Shown: positions 44,601 to 58,293, counted from the stretch's first letter. The stretch: 64,000 bases of DNA from Plantago ovata (GCA_028274465.1 CM051455.1:50135351-50199350); one strand, 5' to 3'. Notes: generated from the letters alone by a model not told the origin. Program-made: numbers and translations.

Positions 44601-47600
44601 TCATGCTAGAATGAGATATTGATGAAGATTAAACACAGCTCAGCAACATGGTTCAGAATGCTAGAAGTCATATTGTAGTAGCCACTTGGCCTTTAAGTTA
44701 CCATTGTTAGGCTAACTAAGCATATAATGTCGTATCCATGGGGACAAATCAAATGTTTTGCTTCTTTTCAATTGGTTGTATCATCCAAATTAATACCTTT
44801 TCTTGAGCTAATGAGTTTATCTAAGCTTAAAGAATGACACTAGAAAATGAAACTAAAAAGGCTTAAAGAACAAGAGTAAAAGTGAGCTGAAGTCAAGTAA
44901 ATACGAGTTTCAACATATGCAAAAATATAATCAGCGTTACACCGGGGCCATTGGGGCACCAGGAGTAAACCCTATTGGTCATATGACACTGACAACATTT
45001 ATGCCTATGAGCCGATCTGCCCAATAAGTTGGGTACTCCAAATTAACCACGAAAGAAATCAAGCAGGGGTGAGAATGAGTTAATTTTTTCCACAAAATTG
45101 ATTCACAAAGTATCTCTCCGTGTCCTAAATTTCCACACCATGTGAGTGATAGTAATATACCAGAGACACGGAAGTTTACTAAAATTGATGCCAAAAAATA
45201 TGTGTATCATGCCTAATTTGAAGGCTTGATCTAACAGCTGGTACAGGAGTAAAAATGACTTCAAAATCGGGAGTAAAGTAATGCTAGAATCAGAAATAAA
45301 TCAAAGGTTAACCCAGAACAGCTACATGGTTCAGAACTGTAGGGACCTGCTCTTTAAAGTTAATTATGCTACCATCAATAAGCTAATTAAGAGTGTCATT
45401 TACATGGGGGGAAATATCTTATGCTTTACTTCTTTCACTTGGTGGTTTCTTTTTTTTCGGTCTCCCACCAGTATCCGCTATGTGCAACTAATCCAGATGA
45501 GCACTGTTGGGCCCTTTCTTTTTTGGGCCAAAAACCGTTGGTGTCAATTGATGGTTTCATCCGAAAGTAATATTGGCTTTTCTTTAGCTAATAAATTTCT
45601 CCAAGCTAGTTTAGATGCTAGTTCACATTCTTGCATGCTCAAATACTACGCATTAGAAAAAAAGGCAGAAAAAAGAAAAAAAAAGGTTTCACAGCTCTTT
45701 CTATGCAGGGAAAAGGTAACATGATATTTCAAAACTACCCACTGGTGTGTTGGCTGATATTGTTCTAAGAGGTCCTACACATAGACCAATAAGCCCATCA
45801 CTGTCATGATACCCAGTGTAATACCAAACTGAAATTGATTGAGAGTCCCAATTTGCATATAAAGGGCTTGTACAGGATAGATTTCTATTTAAGAGTATAT
45901 GGCACTTAATCAGGCTATGTGTAGGACTACAACATAATAAGACACTGCATTTAGATATGCCAAAAACTTTATATTCAAAATCGGGGGAATGTAAAGCGAC
46001 AGACAATATGACAAGAATAACAATCAACAGTGGAGTACAGACTTTGGGCCAAAAACTTGCTGCGCAACGCAAGGAGCCAGTTAATAATCAATCATGCAGC
46101 AACTACATGCAGATATTTGAATGACCTGCAGCTAATGAAACAGATTAAGAGATTTACAGTTACCTACCTGAAACAATCAGTAATTGTTCACACATTTTCC
46201 AGTACTTCTCAACAGTTGATTCCTCTGGGCTGTACCCTAGCACTTCCAATTTTGTAAAAAGAAATTTTGTCTTTTTTAATAAAGACCAAAGATCCGCCAC
46301 GATAGAGCACACCTATAAATAAAATAAGCATGTAACCCAGCATCAAGCTCATGTTTAAAATAAATAAATAAATAAAAACGAATACTTGGATACAAGTATC
46401 CTTGAGAAGAATCTGCTTTACCCTGTATGGCAGCTGACTTCTAGTCTGGGGAGGATTAAGAAAAATATAATCAAGTTGTTTCAACAAAGCATCACGTTTC
46501 TGTACCAGCGAAGCTAAGGATTCCTCATGAACAGTTTCACTGTGTAAAACAGAATGCAGGCACCAGGTAACATGCAGATACATATTGAGGAGAAGAAAGG
46601 CGACAACCTGGAATTATGACATGGATCTTAGTTTCGAGCAAGGATAACAAAGCAACAGCTGACTCTACAAATACTATGATAAAATACAGACCTCATCATC
46701 TATGTTTCTGAACCTCTCGATAATGTGAACAAAATTTTGATACAAACTTTCAAGAGGGACTACTTGTAATAACTGAAGTTCATACAATCTTTTCAGATTT
46801 ACAAGGAGCGAATATTCATCATCACCATTCTGCAAAACAAACATGTCATCATATCATAATAAAATATAGAGTATTGTCATGAATAAGTTATAAGTCAACA
46901 AGTCTATACCACAACATCTTTTATTGCAGATGTTAACTTATTGAGCAGCTCATCCTGTAGACCTTTGGCCTGATTTTTAGCAAAGTCTTGCAGCTCTCCT
47001 CGGCTCTCAGAGACACAAAATGTTATTGCTTTCACACATGATCTAAGAGCATCCTTCTCCCCATGCTTAAAAAAGGCCTCTTGGATAAGTTGAAGTAGAG
47101 CTTTAAAATTCTGCAAAAATAAATAGAGAAATGAGAGCAATTTACAGTGTGGTTGCATCATTGGAGAAGTTGACTAGTCCCATGTCCAAGAAATTATATG
47201 AAATGTAACCTGTTCTTGTCTCTTAAGAGAATAAACTTCAAGATTTGTGTGAGTAATGATCTCGACAAGTGGAGCTACTTTGTCTTTATCAGACATAAAT
47301 TTGCGTAGGAGCTGAGGGTAAGTCTTCATCATCGCAACCGCAATGTTGTGCTTGTTGGTCTCAAACGTTTCCTGTCAATGTTAGAACATAAAACAGTAAT
47401 TGCTTAATTTGATTTCTGTATAATCCATGATGCAAAGTTAGTTATACTGAGAGAATCATCAAATGCATCCAAACCAGGGAGACAAAAGGAGGCAAAATAC
47501 AGTTTACAATAATAATAATAATAACAACAACAACAACAACCACAACAATGATGCCTAGCTGAAAGTGCTTGCAGAAAGAGAAGGAAGAAAATGCAAATCT

Positions 47601-50600
47601 TAATGATGCCTAGCTGAAAATGCTTGCAGAAAGAGAAGGAAGAAAATGATGCAAATCTTACTGACCTTTTGACCTTTAGATTGATTGGGGGTCCTAGCAT
47701 GGGTTGCAGGTACTATCCTTTCTCCAACCGCCTTTTTAACAGATGCCGACAGAAGCCTACATAAGTTAGTCGAATCAACATCATTAAGCTCAGCCAAGGG
47801 GTTGTCCTCCAGAAGCATACGCACGATGCACTTCCAGTCCTGCACGTCATACAATCTCCTTCAGTGAGTACAAATAATACAGGTCTCACCATCTCAGCCA
47901 ACTTATGAAAACATCAGACACCCAACTCGCATTCTCACTAGTCTATTAAGGCTTCTGTTTGATATTTAGACATTCAAACTAATGCAGATCTTCATATGTT
48001 AGTCTAGTTACTAGTTATGTGCAATTTAATGAGATGAAAACCATTAGACTCCAAAGCAATGGAGAATAGCAACCAGTAAATGAACAGCAGTAATAGTCAA
48101 AAGCAATAGCAGTACAATACATGGCTTGTCTACAATAGACCATCTTAATTGAGACTATAGATATGGCTGCTTGCTGCCTCAGACAGAAAATAGCATACAC
48201 ATCCATATAAGAACACACATGGACACATTGTAAACCCAAGAATCCTTGTACTCATAACAGAATCTTATTTTCTTTTCTTTCTTCCTTTTTTTCATATTCT
48301 TTCTTTTTAATATTGTGCTTGAGAATTTGTTACTCCCAAATCCCAACAGCCAGGAAAGACGTATAGGGTACTGTGCAAGGCCATAGAGCATACTCTCATT
48401 TTTATTGTTTAATATAATATCTTGCCTGCTGTCAGGGAGAGGAAAGAGAAACACATGTTCACTGGTACACAAAAGCATAAAAAAAAGTGATAATCTCTTC
48501 CTTGCAGCACTATTGACTCTCCAATCATTTGAATATATGGAGTATAAACAACCAAAATCAAATCATCTGTCATAGTGATAATTATACATACTTTCATGGC
48601 CCCCATGTAATCCCAGACATCGTCTATCACGTATGAGCTTAGAATGGGGTCTGTCGAAAATTCTTTTAGTATCTGCAACATCCTATTGATATGAACCTCT
48701 GGAGAGTCATTTTCGCTGCCTGCAAACAGAAAAATTGAAGGAAATAAGAAAGAAAATAAAAGTGTTTTTCATTCAGAAACTCCTGCTGAAGTTAGGCATA
48801 ATGGGTAAACTCAGAAAATGTTTAACTGGACCAACTCTATGGTTAAGTTGTAGGCCTTGTGACCCTCGTTTTCACAAACATACTCCATCATAAATAGATA
48901 CCTAAACCTTTAACCAGCATTAGCAAGTACAGAACTTAATGTCTCTACTTCTCGTAAATAATTTATATATGAATCAGCATGTCAGTATTTCATCTCTGTG
49001 ATACCTAAACCTTTAACCACCTTTAATTACATTGTTGAGTTTAAGATTTAATAAACGTACTTATCATATCTCCATCTGTCTCTAAAGTCAGAGCAATAAA
49101 CATTATACCTCAGTTTTTTTTGTTTTTTTTTTGGATCAAGAATACTTCCATTATACCTCAGTTTTGTTCATATACGACATCGGCTTGGGTAATTATACTC
49201 CAAATAAAGTAGTTGTCACATTCTGTCATTAAATATCACCGAATGAAGACCCTAAAGTTTCTGCATTTTGACTTCCAAATGAAAATTCTCATTATCTATG
49301 CAAATTCAGCACAGAATTTGGTGCTTGCTGGTATAGAAATTATTTCTTGTATTCATGCAAAGGAACGAGAATAGTATCTCTTTGAAGATTTTGGCAATGT
49401 TGATATAAATGAAGAGGAATACGGTTAACCAGACTAAACTCCTTTCAAGTCTGCCTGGTATGATTATTATTATAAATAGTTTGTTTTTTTTAGTAATAGA
49501 GCATATTTTTAAAGAGGTGAGGGCCACAAGTTCATAACTTAATCATCTACCTGTGGCCTACCTAAGATTTTTCTGTAAACCTCCGCTGAGGTATGAATAA
49601 TTATGGAGGAGAAATATACTATTAACCATGATGTTGGTAGTGTGTGTGTGTGGGAGGGGGGACAATTAATTGAACACAGGCAAATCCCTATGGAGTCATG
49701 ACTAACTCATCCTACAAGTGTTCCATGGATTAAAAAAAATACATTGAAATCACCTGATGACTGAGACTTCGAATCTTGAAATTTCATAGCAATCAAATGA
49801 TCATATACTAGTCCTCCAATGGCATGTCGAATTTCTGGCGGATTATCAATCAGCAGATCATATAAAGAACCCAATTCATCTTCTGGCACAAGCTGATGTC
49901 TACGAATAATATATATTCCTTGTCAGGAAAGATACGATGGTGTGTGTGTGTGTGTTTTGTGGTGGGTGGGCTGGGGTGGGGGCGCACACACAGTGATAAC
50001 AGTTCTAAAAGAGTACAGAAATCAGGCAAGTGACGAATAGGTACCTTAAAAGTTGCTTGACAAGTCCTATTGCACATACTGCCACAGAAATGTCAATATC
50101 ATCGGCAAGATCAATCATCCGTTTGTGAAATCTATCGGTGAATAGGTTAAGAGATGGCACATTATCATCCACTTCATAAAGATTTTGCAAAGCTAGTACA
50201 GAAGCCTTCCTCACACCAGCACTCTACAAATGCAGTATAGGCGAGTATTAGATGTTCAGCCCAAGGATAATAAACCTCATGTATATATTAATATTTAAAT
50301 TAACAGTACGAGACTCACTTTGTCATTCAATGTCCATCCAAGATATTTCAAATACAAATCCTGCAAGAACAGTGAAGGATATGACAGTACCCACACGCCA
50401 AGAGCCTCTATGCATGACATACGGATATCGGGATCGACGTCTCTATAACGATGTACAAATAGCCTGCATTGGTAGGAAGTTCACGAGTTCCCATTGTGAT
50501 TAAAAATCAGACAGCTAAAGATACGAGAGAACTATGTGACACAAAAAACAGATCAATGCTAACTTCTAGAACAAGAGAAATTAACCCATTAGTAACAATA

Positions 50601-52882
50601 GAATATTACCCGGTAAAGATTTTTCGCATCATCTCTTCCATGGCAGTGATCTTTTCATGAGTCGTAGAAAGCCTCTTCGTAAGGGACTCCACACGGGGTC
50701 CTTCAACATTTTTTTTCTTTTCAGCATTCAGCTGTCTCTGAGTGGTTTCTCTCTGTGCACCAAGCATTTTAGCAACATTTATGAAGGACGTCACTAGTTG
50801 AAGTCCCATCAACGAGGCAATCTGTCGATAAACCCTAGGAGGAGTGCTGCAATAACACAGTAATGTCATAAACCCGTTAAATTTGGCTGTATCTTTAAGG
50901 TAACCCAGATGAAGCACTAACCATGACAAGGCTATAATGTAGTCCAAGCACTTGTCAAAAAGCAACTGATCGAAGAGTGGTCCATTTTGACATTCACTGA
51001 CCAAATTGTCCCAGAAGTAGACAAGGTTATCTTTAAAATTCTTAAAGCCCCTTTTTGAGCTTTGGTAATCCTCGACGTCTCCCTAGGTTATGTTAAGAAG
51101 AATCACTGGTTGTTCATGGTGATGCATAGGACAGAGGTGCCCTGGAGTGTGCCGCAGAGGTAGAGGCACATTCACAGGGTATTTGACTCAAGACAACGTG
51201 CAAGCAAAGGACACATAAAGTTCTTTTAATTCACAGAAAAATAACAAACAAAGAAATGACACAACGCACGTGAAGCAACAAATAGAAAAGTATCTAGTAA
51301 GAAAGGATACTCTTTTAGCCATGTTTACAAGAGCAACTACAACGTCATCAACATCAGTCTCATCAATATTCTCTTCTTCAAGATGGTACTTAGGCCCGCA
51401 TACCTGCAAACGATATTACAGTAAATTAGCAAACTAAAGTGATAAACCCACCAGCAACACCTTAACTACTTGTACATAACTAAAGAACCTCAAATAGCAG
51501 AGTCAAGAGCTCAGCCATTGCGGCCTTTGGGGTTTTCTCATATCTCTCTACCAATAGCTTGACCATGTCAGGAATTTCCTTCCCGTCGCCTTTGATGGCC
51601 TCTGCAGAGCCATACATGTGAGTTTCCCAATATATTTCTCACATACAAGAATCAGGGGAAAATAACAAGACCAAATGGGTAAAGCTAAAATGTTATCTGT
51701 TTAGCCACTTCCTCGCAAATAGACAAAATGAATTGTGAATCACGTACAACGATTGCACTAGACTTATCGATCTCTACAAGATCTAACAGCAGTACATCAA
51801 AACCTAATAAAAACCCAAATCCTCCCATTTTTCTTTCATTCTTATCCATCACTCTCTCTGTACACCTCAGCCACCACTCACCTCCTGCCATTCTGTTGGC
51901 GCCAGCAGCCACTCCAATCAAAGGGTGGAGGATTGGTGAAGAAGTGTTAATATCGTGGGAATGATGATGGTTTACTTTTCAGTTTTCATGACATGTTTTT
52001 TCTATTATTTGTTTGACATTATGTTAACTGAAACTTATTTATTCTCAACTTCATACTCGTTCCCAAAACATCCATCACATTTTATTGTGATAACTTTTTA
52101 GGTAGCTCTTTAACTGTTTGAGTAATTATACATCCATTTTGTAATTCGGGTCTCGGCTGTCCAACTCCCTCTATCCCAGATATTTTGTCAGCTGCTATGT
52201 GCTTCTATCTGGGATTGATGACACTGGATTGTACAGTAATACAAGACAAAATTCCTTACATGTACCAATGAATTAAAGCAGCAATTAGCAAGTCCAATGT
52301 CTGATTATGCTCCAAAGTAAGATGCAATAAAATGTAGTAATTACAAAATCAACATGTAATCAAATTTCCTAGGGTCTGATTACTTTGCCATATGGTTATA
52401 TTCACTAGTCAGCTAGTTCACTAATCAGAACTTATTACGAATAACTGAAACTAATACAAATCCTTATTTAAATACTATATTTAGAAAGAATAGTTTCTTA
52501 TGGTTTATTTACAAATTAGTCTCTTATAATTTTAGGGAAAAAAAAAATAATATAGGAAAAAATGGTCTAAGGGAACCGTACCAATAAGAGTGAAGTTCCG
52601 TTTCCGAGTAGAAGCAGCTCCGTAAGCCTTGTTCCGCTTAAATCCCCTCCGGCGAGGCGCTTCGAAATCATCAGAAGATTCCTCTCTCTCATCGTCCAAT
52701 GGAACACTAGGACTAATCTCAACCCTAGTCCTTTTCTGCATAGAAACAGCATCAGAGACACGAGAGATGTTAAAATCAAACCACAATTAAGTGAATCAAA
52801 GCAGCGATTCATCGATTAGGAAGTAGGGTTAACTTACCGATCGGCGAGACGGCATTTCCCGCCGTGGTGGTTCGGGCTCCAT
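41636..52882 (-). CDS. SCC3: Cohesin subunit SCC3 (SA/STAG family)
   Basis: Twenty-two coding exons (right to left): 52838-52882, 52582-52735, 51489-51601, 51311-51403, 50922-51082, 50610-50846, 50319-50463, 50045-50223, 49754-49899, 48592-48719, 47666-47839, 47210-47371, 46910-47110, 46692-46829, 46422-46607, 46168-46312, 44019-44125, 43764-43898, 43318-43583, 42966-43090, 42082-42393 and 41636-41691. They sum to 3408 nt, an unbroken 1135-residue frame (Arabidopsis SCC3 is about 1100). SCC3 binds the kleisin and stabilises cohesin on chromosomes in mitosis and meiosis (family knowledge). Seen: a basic/acidic N-terminus ([20 protein letters not shown]), the STAG region ([20 protein letters not shown]), the stromalin conserved domain ([20 protein letters not shown]...), helical repeats, and an acidic tail ([17 protein letters not shown]) ending WPQTSEW. 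All introns are GT-AG; intron 16 is a 2-kb internal duplication. Confidence 0.95.
42660..42840. repeat. tRNA-derived SINE-like sequence in SCC3 intron (candidate)
   Basis: CTCTAGCTAATTGGTAGAGG resembles a tRNA A-box region, and CCAATTCAAACCCAGGTCAT about 50 bp later resembles a B-box. Its limits and target duplications were not found. Confidence 0.3.
44168..45600. repeat. Diverged ~710-bp tandem duplication inside SCC3 intron 16
   Basis: Similar blocks recur in order: GAGTTTCAACATATGC/CAAGTTTCAACATATGCG near 44195 and 44905; GGTCATA.GACA near 44255 and 44977; GAAATCAAGCA.G..TGAGAATGAGTT near 44325 and 45053; ACATGGTTCAGAA near 44647 and 45324; and CTTTTCAATTGGTTGTATC versus GTGTCAATTGATGGTTTCATC near 44765 and 45540. 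The copies are clearly diverged, so the duplication is old. No exon is included. Confidence 0.65.
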
Positions 52883-52999
52883 TGATTACTAGTGAGAGAT
52901 GTGGATTAACCTGTGGATAATTTTAGAGATTTTGCAGAGAATTAGTGAAATCTTCCCGCCAATGGAACGGAAATTACTGAGCGGAAGTGTAGGGAAGCG

Positions 53000-53180
53000 G
53001 GAAGGGAAATTTCAGTGAGTCGTGCTGTGGAAACTTTTCTGGGTTTTCAGTTTTAACCTGTGAGATATATATACGATTAAGTAATTTTAATTTATATAAG
53101 ATTTTGTATTTTAATTTTAATTGTACTTTGGCTAGCGTTTAGCTTATGATGTAAGCTTTTTATACACTCACCATTCTCAC
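53000..53180. other. SCC3 upstream region
   Basis: The sequence upstream of the SCC3 start codon; its proximal part should be 5'UTR and promoter. No named motif is supported. Confidence 0.45.
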
Positions 53181-53186
53181 TTAATA

Positions 53187-53370
53187 TTCCCTCGATTCCA
53201 AAATTACTCCACCATTAAACAATAAAAAAATATAATAAAATTATATTATGAAATAAAATTAAATATATTTTTCTAACATAAGTCTATTATATACGATATA
53301 TATAATAGTAATTTATAGTCAAAGAATCAAAAAAAATCAACTTACAGAGATTGGTTTGGAACGGAGGGAA
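53187..53370. mobile_element. Stowaway-like MITE, 184 bp
   Basis: Left end TTCCCTCGATTCCAAAATTAC; right end (reverse complement) TTCCCTCCGTTCCAAACCAA. These are the classical CTCCCTCCGTTCC-type mariner/Stowaway ends. TA dinucleotides flank both sides (53185-53186 and 53371-53372). Confidence 0.8.
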
Positions 53371-53374
53371 TAAT

Positions 53375-55380
53375 ATACTTATTGATTTGCATAAAAGTAA
53401 GCTTATAAGTTTTTACTCATTCATTTTTTTAAATTATTTACAATTTCATTTATGTCAATTTTATCTCAAAACTTTATTGTGGGTCTTGTCACTAAACCAA
53501 ACAGCTACAAACTTCATAAAATTCTGATCCAAAAGCAAACGCAAATAATCTAAACAAAGGATGAGTATATCCTGTGATCTCCTAAAAATTAATTATCCAT
53601 CTTTTTATATTGTTTACATTTACTTTTGGAACGGACCTTTGGAACATTTGTATAATGGGTGTGGTGTTTTGTTTAGTGGCAGAACCCACACTAAAATTGT
53701 GAGACAAAAAGGTTGAAAAAATGAAAACGTAAACAATTTTTTTTTAAAGAAGGAAGAAATAGATGAGATTTTTGTCCATTATTCATTCATTTTTCATGTT
53801 TTCTAATAATAATAATAATTAAATATTATTACTATTATTATTATTACAATTATTATTCTAGAATAAAGAATAGACGAGATTTTTGTACCGCAATTATCAA
53901 TTAAATCATCATTTTTCAAGTTATGAACATGTTTATGATAATAAATATTTTGCTATACTCTATCGGTGCCATTATTTATTTATTTATTTATTGTTATCAT
54001 CATCATCGTTATTTTTATTATTATTATTAAATTATGCGTTTAAATGACTGAAATATAAAAAGATGATATGTTAACTTATTAAAAAATAAACTAACTTTAT
54101 TTGTTTATAAAATAAGGTAGTTTATAAACTAGTTGATAAGTTTATGTTTATTACGCGTTCAGGTAATAAACTTATTACGTGCTAGTAAGTCTGGTTTACA
54201 TGAACGCGAGTTTAATTAATTATAAGCTTCTTGAACTTTTACGCTATTTGATAAGCTAATGCTAAACTAAACCTAAACATATCCTGAGAGTTTTTGTTTT
54301 TTTAACACATTAGAATATCATAGGGGCGCTACTCGACTAAAATCTCATTTAAATAAAGAGATTTAAATAAATGTCGTTCGTAGAGCATACTAGTTCATTC
54401 AAAATAAAATAAAAAATTATGTAACTCTTTCTAAATAGCTTCTTACCTACCTTACTCGAATCCTTGAACGCTATCTCCAATTTCGACTTTAAACCTGAAA
54501 AAAAAAATGATATTATGTTCAAATGAAAGCCATGAGTTTGAACAAGTAATCATGTGTGCCATTAACTTGAGTGTTAAAACTTTACTTTCATATTCTTACC
54601 TTGATCTTACCATTAAGCTTTTTATGTGGCTAATGTAATGCAATACACCCTATAATTTCTTATACAACTCCCCCCCCCCCCCCCCCCCACTTGACCAACC
54701 TCTACTTATCTTAATATTCTAACCTTTTTTTTTTTTTTTTTTTTTTTTTGGTGTTCTAACCTTATTTTGGTTGCCTTGGGAATTTTATTTTATTGCTCTA
54801 AGTTGGTCAAACATAAAGTCCGGTCCCTTATCTAATTGGTTTGACACAAAATTTAGCCACTAAAAATTGACAGACACGAAGGCTAACTTGTTGATCTTAA
54901 ATTAACCTGACCTGACCGATGATCTCTCAATTAACTAGTCTAGTATAGACGTGCTAACAACTCTTTTAAGTTCATCGATTTAAAAAATATATATTAATGG
55001 GTGAACACATTATCCTGAACTTAACCATATGAATGTGTGGTGTGATATATGTGGACAGATAGTCATACAAATACACTTCCACTTCACATTCTCATATGAC
55101 ATCATAATCATCATGTACATATGAATTAATAATATAAACATAATACACGTATATTTCACCAATGCAAACACGCATACAAATGCAACAAAGAGCAAATAGA
55201 ACTCGATCAACACCTTACTAGGCATAAAAATAGAATTAAAAGCACATTTATTCGTTATCATCACACATGAAGTATCATGGAATTAGTGACTTCATCGATC
55301 GTAACCATCATCATCATATACAAACCATACAACTCCAATCACCAAACTTCGTAGCACGTAATAGGTTATGAATCAAATAG
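53375..55380. other. Gene-poor AT-rich DNA
   Basis: No gene supported. It contains ATT/TAATAA microsatellites (53800-54030) and long homopolymers: a C run of about 20 near 54669-54690 and a T run of about 23 near 54727-54750. Confidence 0.55.
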
Positions 55381-55384
55381 CAAG

Positions 55385-56415
55385 AACTCCAATTACAAAA
55401 GGTACCTAACATCCATAAGCTATATATCACGAATCGGAGTTAAATTCATCATCACATCAATCGTCAATATCATATATCATACGATACATCATCATCAAAT
55501 TAAGTACACATATAACATGGATCAGAGTAAAACACATAATTACATCAATCATCAATACCAAATATCATATATCACACAATACATCATCAAATTAAGCACA
55601 TAACATGGATCGGGGTTAAATTCATCATCACATATTCAATCAATTATCAATATCAGATATAACACAATACATCACCAAGATAATCATATACCACGAATCG
55701 GGGTTAAATTCAAAATCACATCAATCATCACTATTATATATCATACCATAAATTATCAAATTAAGTACATGATATGGATCAGAGCCAAATTCATCACCAC
55801 ATCAATCACTGGATATCACGCGACACATCTTCAAATTAAGCACAAAATACAGATCGAAGTTAAATTCATCATCATCACACCAATCATCAGTATCGAATAT
55901 CACATGTTACATCATCAAATTAAGCGCAAACCATGGATCAGTGTCAGATTTATCATCAAATCAATCATCAATATTGGATACGACACGATACACCATCAAA
56001 TTAAGCACATAACATGGATCGGAGTTAAATTCATCGTCGCATCAATCAGCAGTATCAGATATCACACAATACATCATCAAATTAAGCACATAACATGGAT
56101 CGAAGTTAAATTCATCACCACATCAATCATCAATATCAGATATCACGCGATGGGTTAAAATTATTCACAGACCATGGATCATAGTCAAATTCATCATCTC
56201 ATCAATCATCAATATCGGATATCACACGATACTTCATCAAATAAAACACATAATACGGACCAGTGTTAAATTCATCATCACATCAATCATCAGTGTCGGA
56301 TATCACACGATATATCATTAAAGTAAGCATATAAGATGTATCGGAATTAAATCTATCACCATTCATCACATCAATCATGGACATCGGATATCACACGATA
56401 CATCAACTCATCAGA
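55385..56415. repeat. Tandem array of ~80-bp satellite-like units
   Basis: About 12-13 diverged units follow the pattern AAATTAAGCACATAACATGG / ATCGGAGTTAAATTCATCAT / CACATCAATCATCAATATC / GGATATCACACGATACATCA. The 129-codon ORF inside it (55769-56158) is a by-product of the repeat: it shows the unit as an I-T-I-rich periodic peptide with no domain. Confidence 0.88.
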
Positions 56416-57006
56416 TTTTTAAAAAAAAAAAGAACACCGTCTAATGCTCCACCAATTTACATGGATCAAATAAAGCATTACATCAAATCATAAATTTGAT
56501 GAATTGCGATGAATGATTTATGAATTTCATACCTGAAAAGACGAATACAAACAGATTGACCTCTTCAAAGAAGGGACGGCGTATTTGAATTGGAAGTGAT
56601 ACAAGTAACATGCTAGGGTTTTAAAACATGGATTGGGCTATAAGAAAGAGAATTGGATTTAAACGCCGCGAGCTGAGTCACCGAAAAACGGGACGAATTA
56701 ATCATAAAATGGGTTAAAACTTAAAACTCTATTTAAAAATTTGAGGCGTTATACTTTATTGGTTAACCCTTGCGAAAAATAAATTACTTCGCCAACCATC
56801 AGTGCAATTCTAGTATGATTTTTTTTAGAGCATTAATTTATAGTACTCTCAACAAAATCTGTATAACAGACAGGTTGAGTCTGGATATATAAGATTAATA
56901 AACATATTTGATGATTCACTCTAATTATATAATCACACAATTACAAAGAGAAGAGAGGGGGGTGACAAATTTTTATTACATACATGGTTATTGGACACAA
57001 ACATAT

Positions 57007-57244
57007 ACTCATTTGTTTTTTTTTTTAATTCTATACGTTTATTTTGTTGAATTTTTTTAGCCCTATTTGACCTTCAACAAATCTTAAATTAAACCGTAAA
57101 AATAAAATGTAAAATGATAGTCACTCTATTTTCATAATATAATTTTATTAATTTTTTTACGATTTGATATAGGATTTATCGAAGGTCAAATTAGACTAAA
57201 AAATGTCAACAAAACAAATGTATAGAATAAAAAAACATATGAGA
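57007..57244. mobile_element. Fold-back MITE with ~95-bp inverted arms
   Basis: The left arm CTCATTTG...TTCTATACGTTTATTTTGTTGA, then ATTTGACCTTCAACAAATC, mirrors the right arm, which in reverse complement reads CTCATATG...TTCTATACATTTGTTTTGTTGA, then ATTTGACCTTCGATAAATC. The ~240-bp unit could fold into one long hairpin. No coding sequence. Confidence 0.75.
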
Positions 57245-57304
57245 ATATCATAGCAGCATCCAGATAACAAACCAAACAAACAGGGCTATTTCTTTTCTTC
57301 CGAT

Positions 57305-57900
57305 CAAGATGACGACGATGCAGCCTTCTTGTCTAGATTAAAGGCTCTCTGCTCAGCGCACGAGAGTACTTCATTCAAGACCCATCAAATCAAGATAATA
57401 CAGGTAATGGGATATGATAACATTCATAGGATCAATATTGCCTTGACCACAAACACTTCCACCATACAAAAGATTCAAAAGATTCATGATGCTTCCAGAT
57501 CTAGGAAGTCGATTGGACAAAATGTCGTTCTTTGTGGGTTTCCAGTCTCCACTCTCCAACAAAGACTTCATGACAGGTAGGGTATCCCTTTTTGATAGGT
57601 GTCATCCACCTCCAGATTGCTGCCTGATGGGCCAAGGTGGTATTTTGTTCAATGTATTCAGGATGATTCAACAAATCTACTTTGATAGCCTTACCTACAT
57701 ATCCGTCGTAGTTGTAGTTCCAATAGATTGGGATAGCACCACGACCATAGTAATCTGCACTAGGGGCACATGGGAACTCGTATTTGTAGGACTCATCACA
57801 ATAACCTTAGTCGGCGCTCATTTCCCTGTTGTAGCATAGCCAATGGTCCACCAGTAGCCACTCCATAACCACACCATTTACACTGAACACATCATGGACA
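57305..57900 (-). pseudogene. GH19 chitinase-like (CTL1/POM1-type) 3' fragment, broken
   Basis: Read leftwards: GVATGGPLA (about 57870), then CDESYKYEFPCAPSADYYGR, GAIPIYWNYNY and KVDLLNHPEYIEQNTTLAHQ, QAAIWRWMTPIKKGYPTCHE. In another frame, SGDWKPTKNDILSNRLPRSG...LLYGGSVCGQGNIDPMNVII and SHYLYYLDLMGLE. This is the C-terminal two-thirds of a glycoside hydrolase family 19 chitinase-like protein, a group linked to cellulose assembly rather than chitin cleavage. Frameshifts (near 57790 and 57560) and the missing N-terminus make it a pseudogene. Confidence 0.8.
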
Positions 57901-58293
57901 TTGCAAGAAGAACAGCCAGTGAGTGCCCAGCCCCATGCTTTGAATTGAAACCTTGCCATTCTAGTATGATTGTTGCGTGTTCACATACCGTCTCATTACT
58001 GAATACTGATTACTCGTCTGGTTCACAATTTGTGCAGAGAGGCTACAACTACAGTCTACTCTACCACACCCCTTTAATTTTGGTTTGGGTATATTCATAT
58101 TATTAACCCAGCAGCAGTTTCAGTTATCAAACTCAATTAATTTCCATTTTAGGCTAAAACTTAAACAAACACAGGCGAAACCAAAACAAAAGGAGAGGGG
58201 AAAATGAATAACTAAAATCTTCAAGTTTGAAACATATCAAGTCGGAAATAAATTACAGCGAATTCCAGCTATAAAACTCAAACAAACATTCAA

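Noticed and set aside
45281..45724. 147-codon plus-strand ORF
   Set aside because: It lies antisense in SCC3 intron 16, inside the duplicated region, with no recognisable domain.
54660..54755. Long C and T homopolymers as a biological signal
   Set aside because: Probably simple slippage or assembly noise; no structure beyond the homopolymers.
55769..56158. 129-codon plus-strand ORF
   Set aside because: It lies wholly inside the ~80-bp tandem array and simply translates the repeat.
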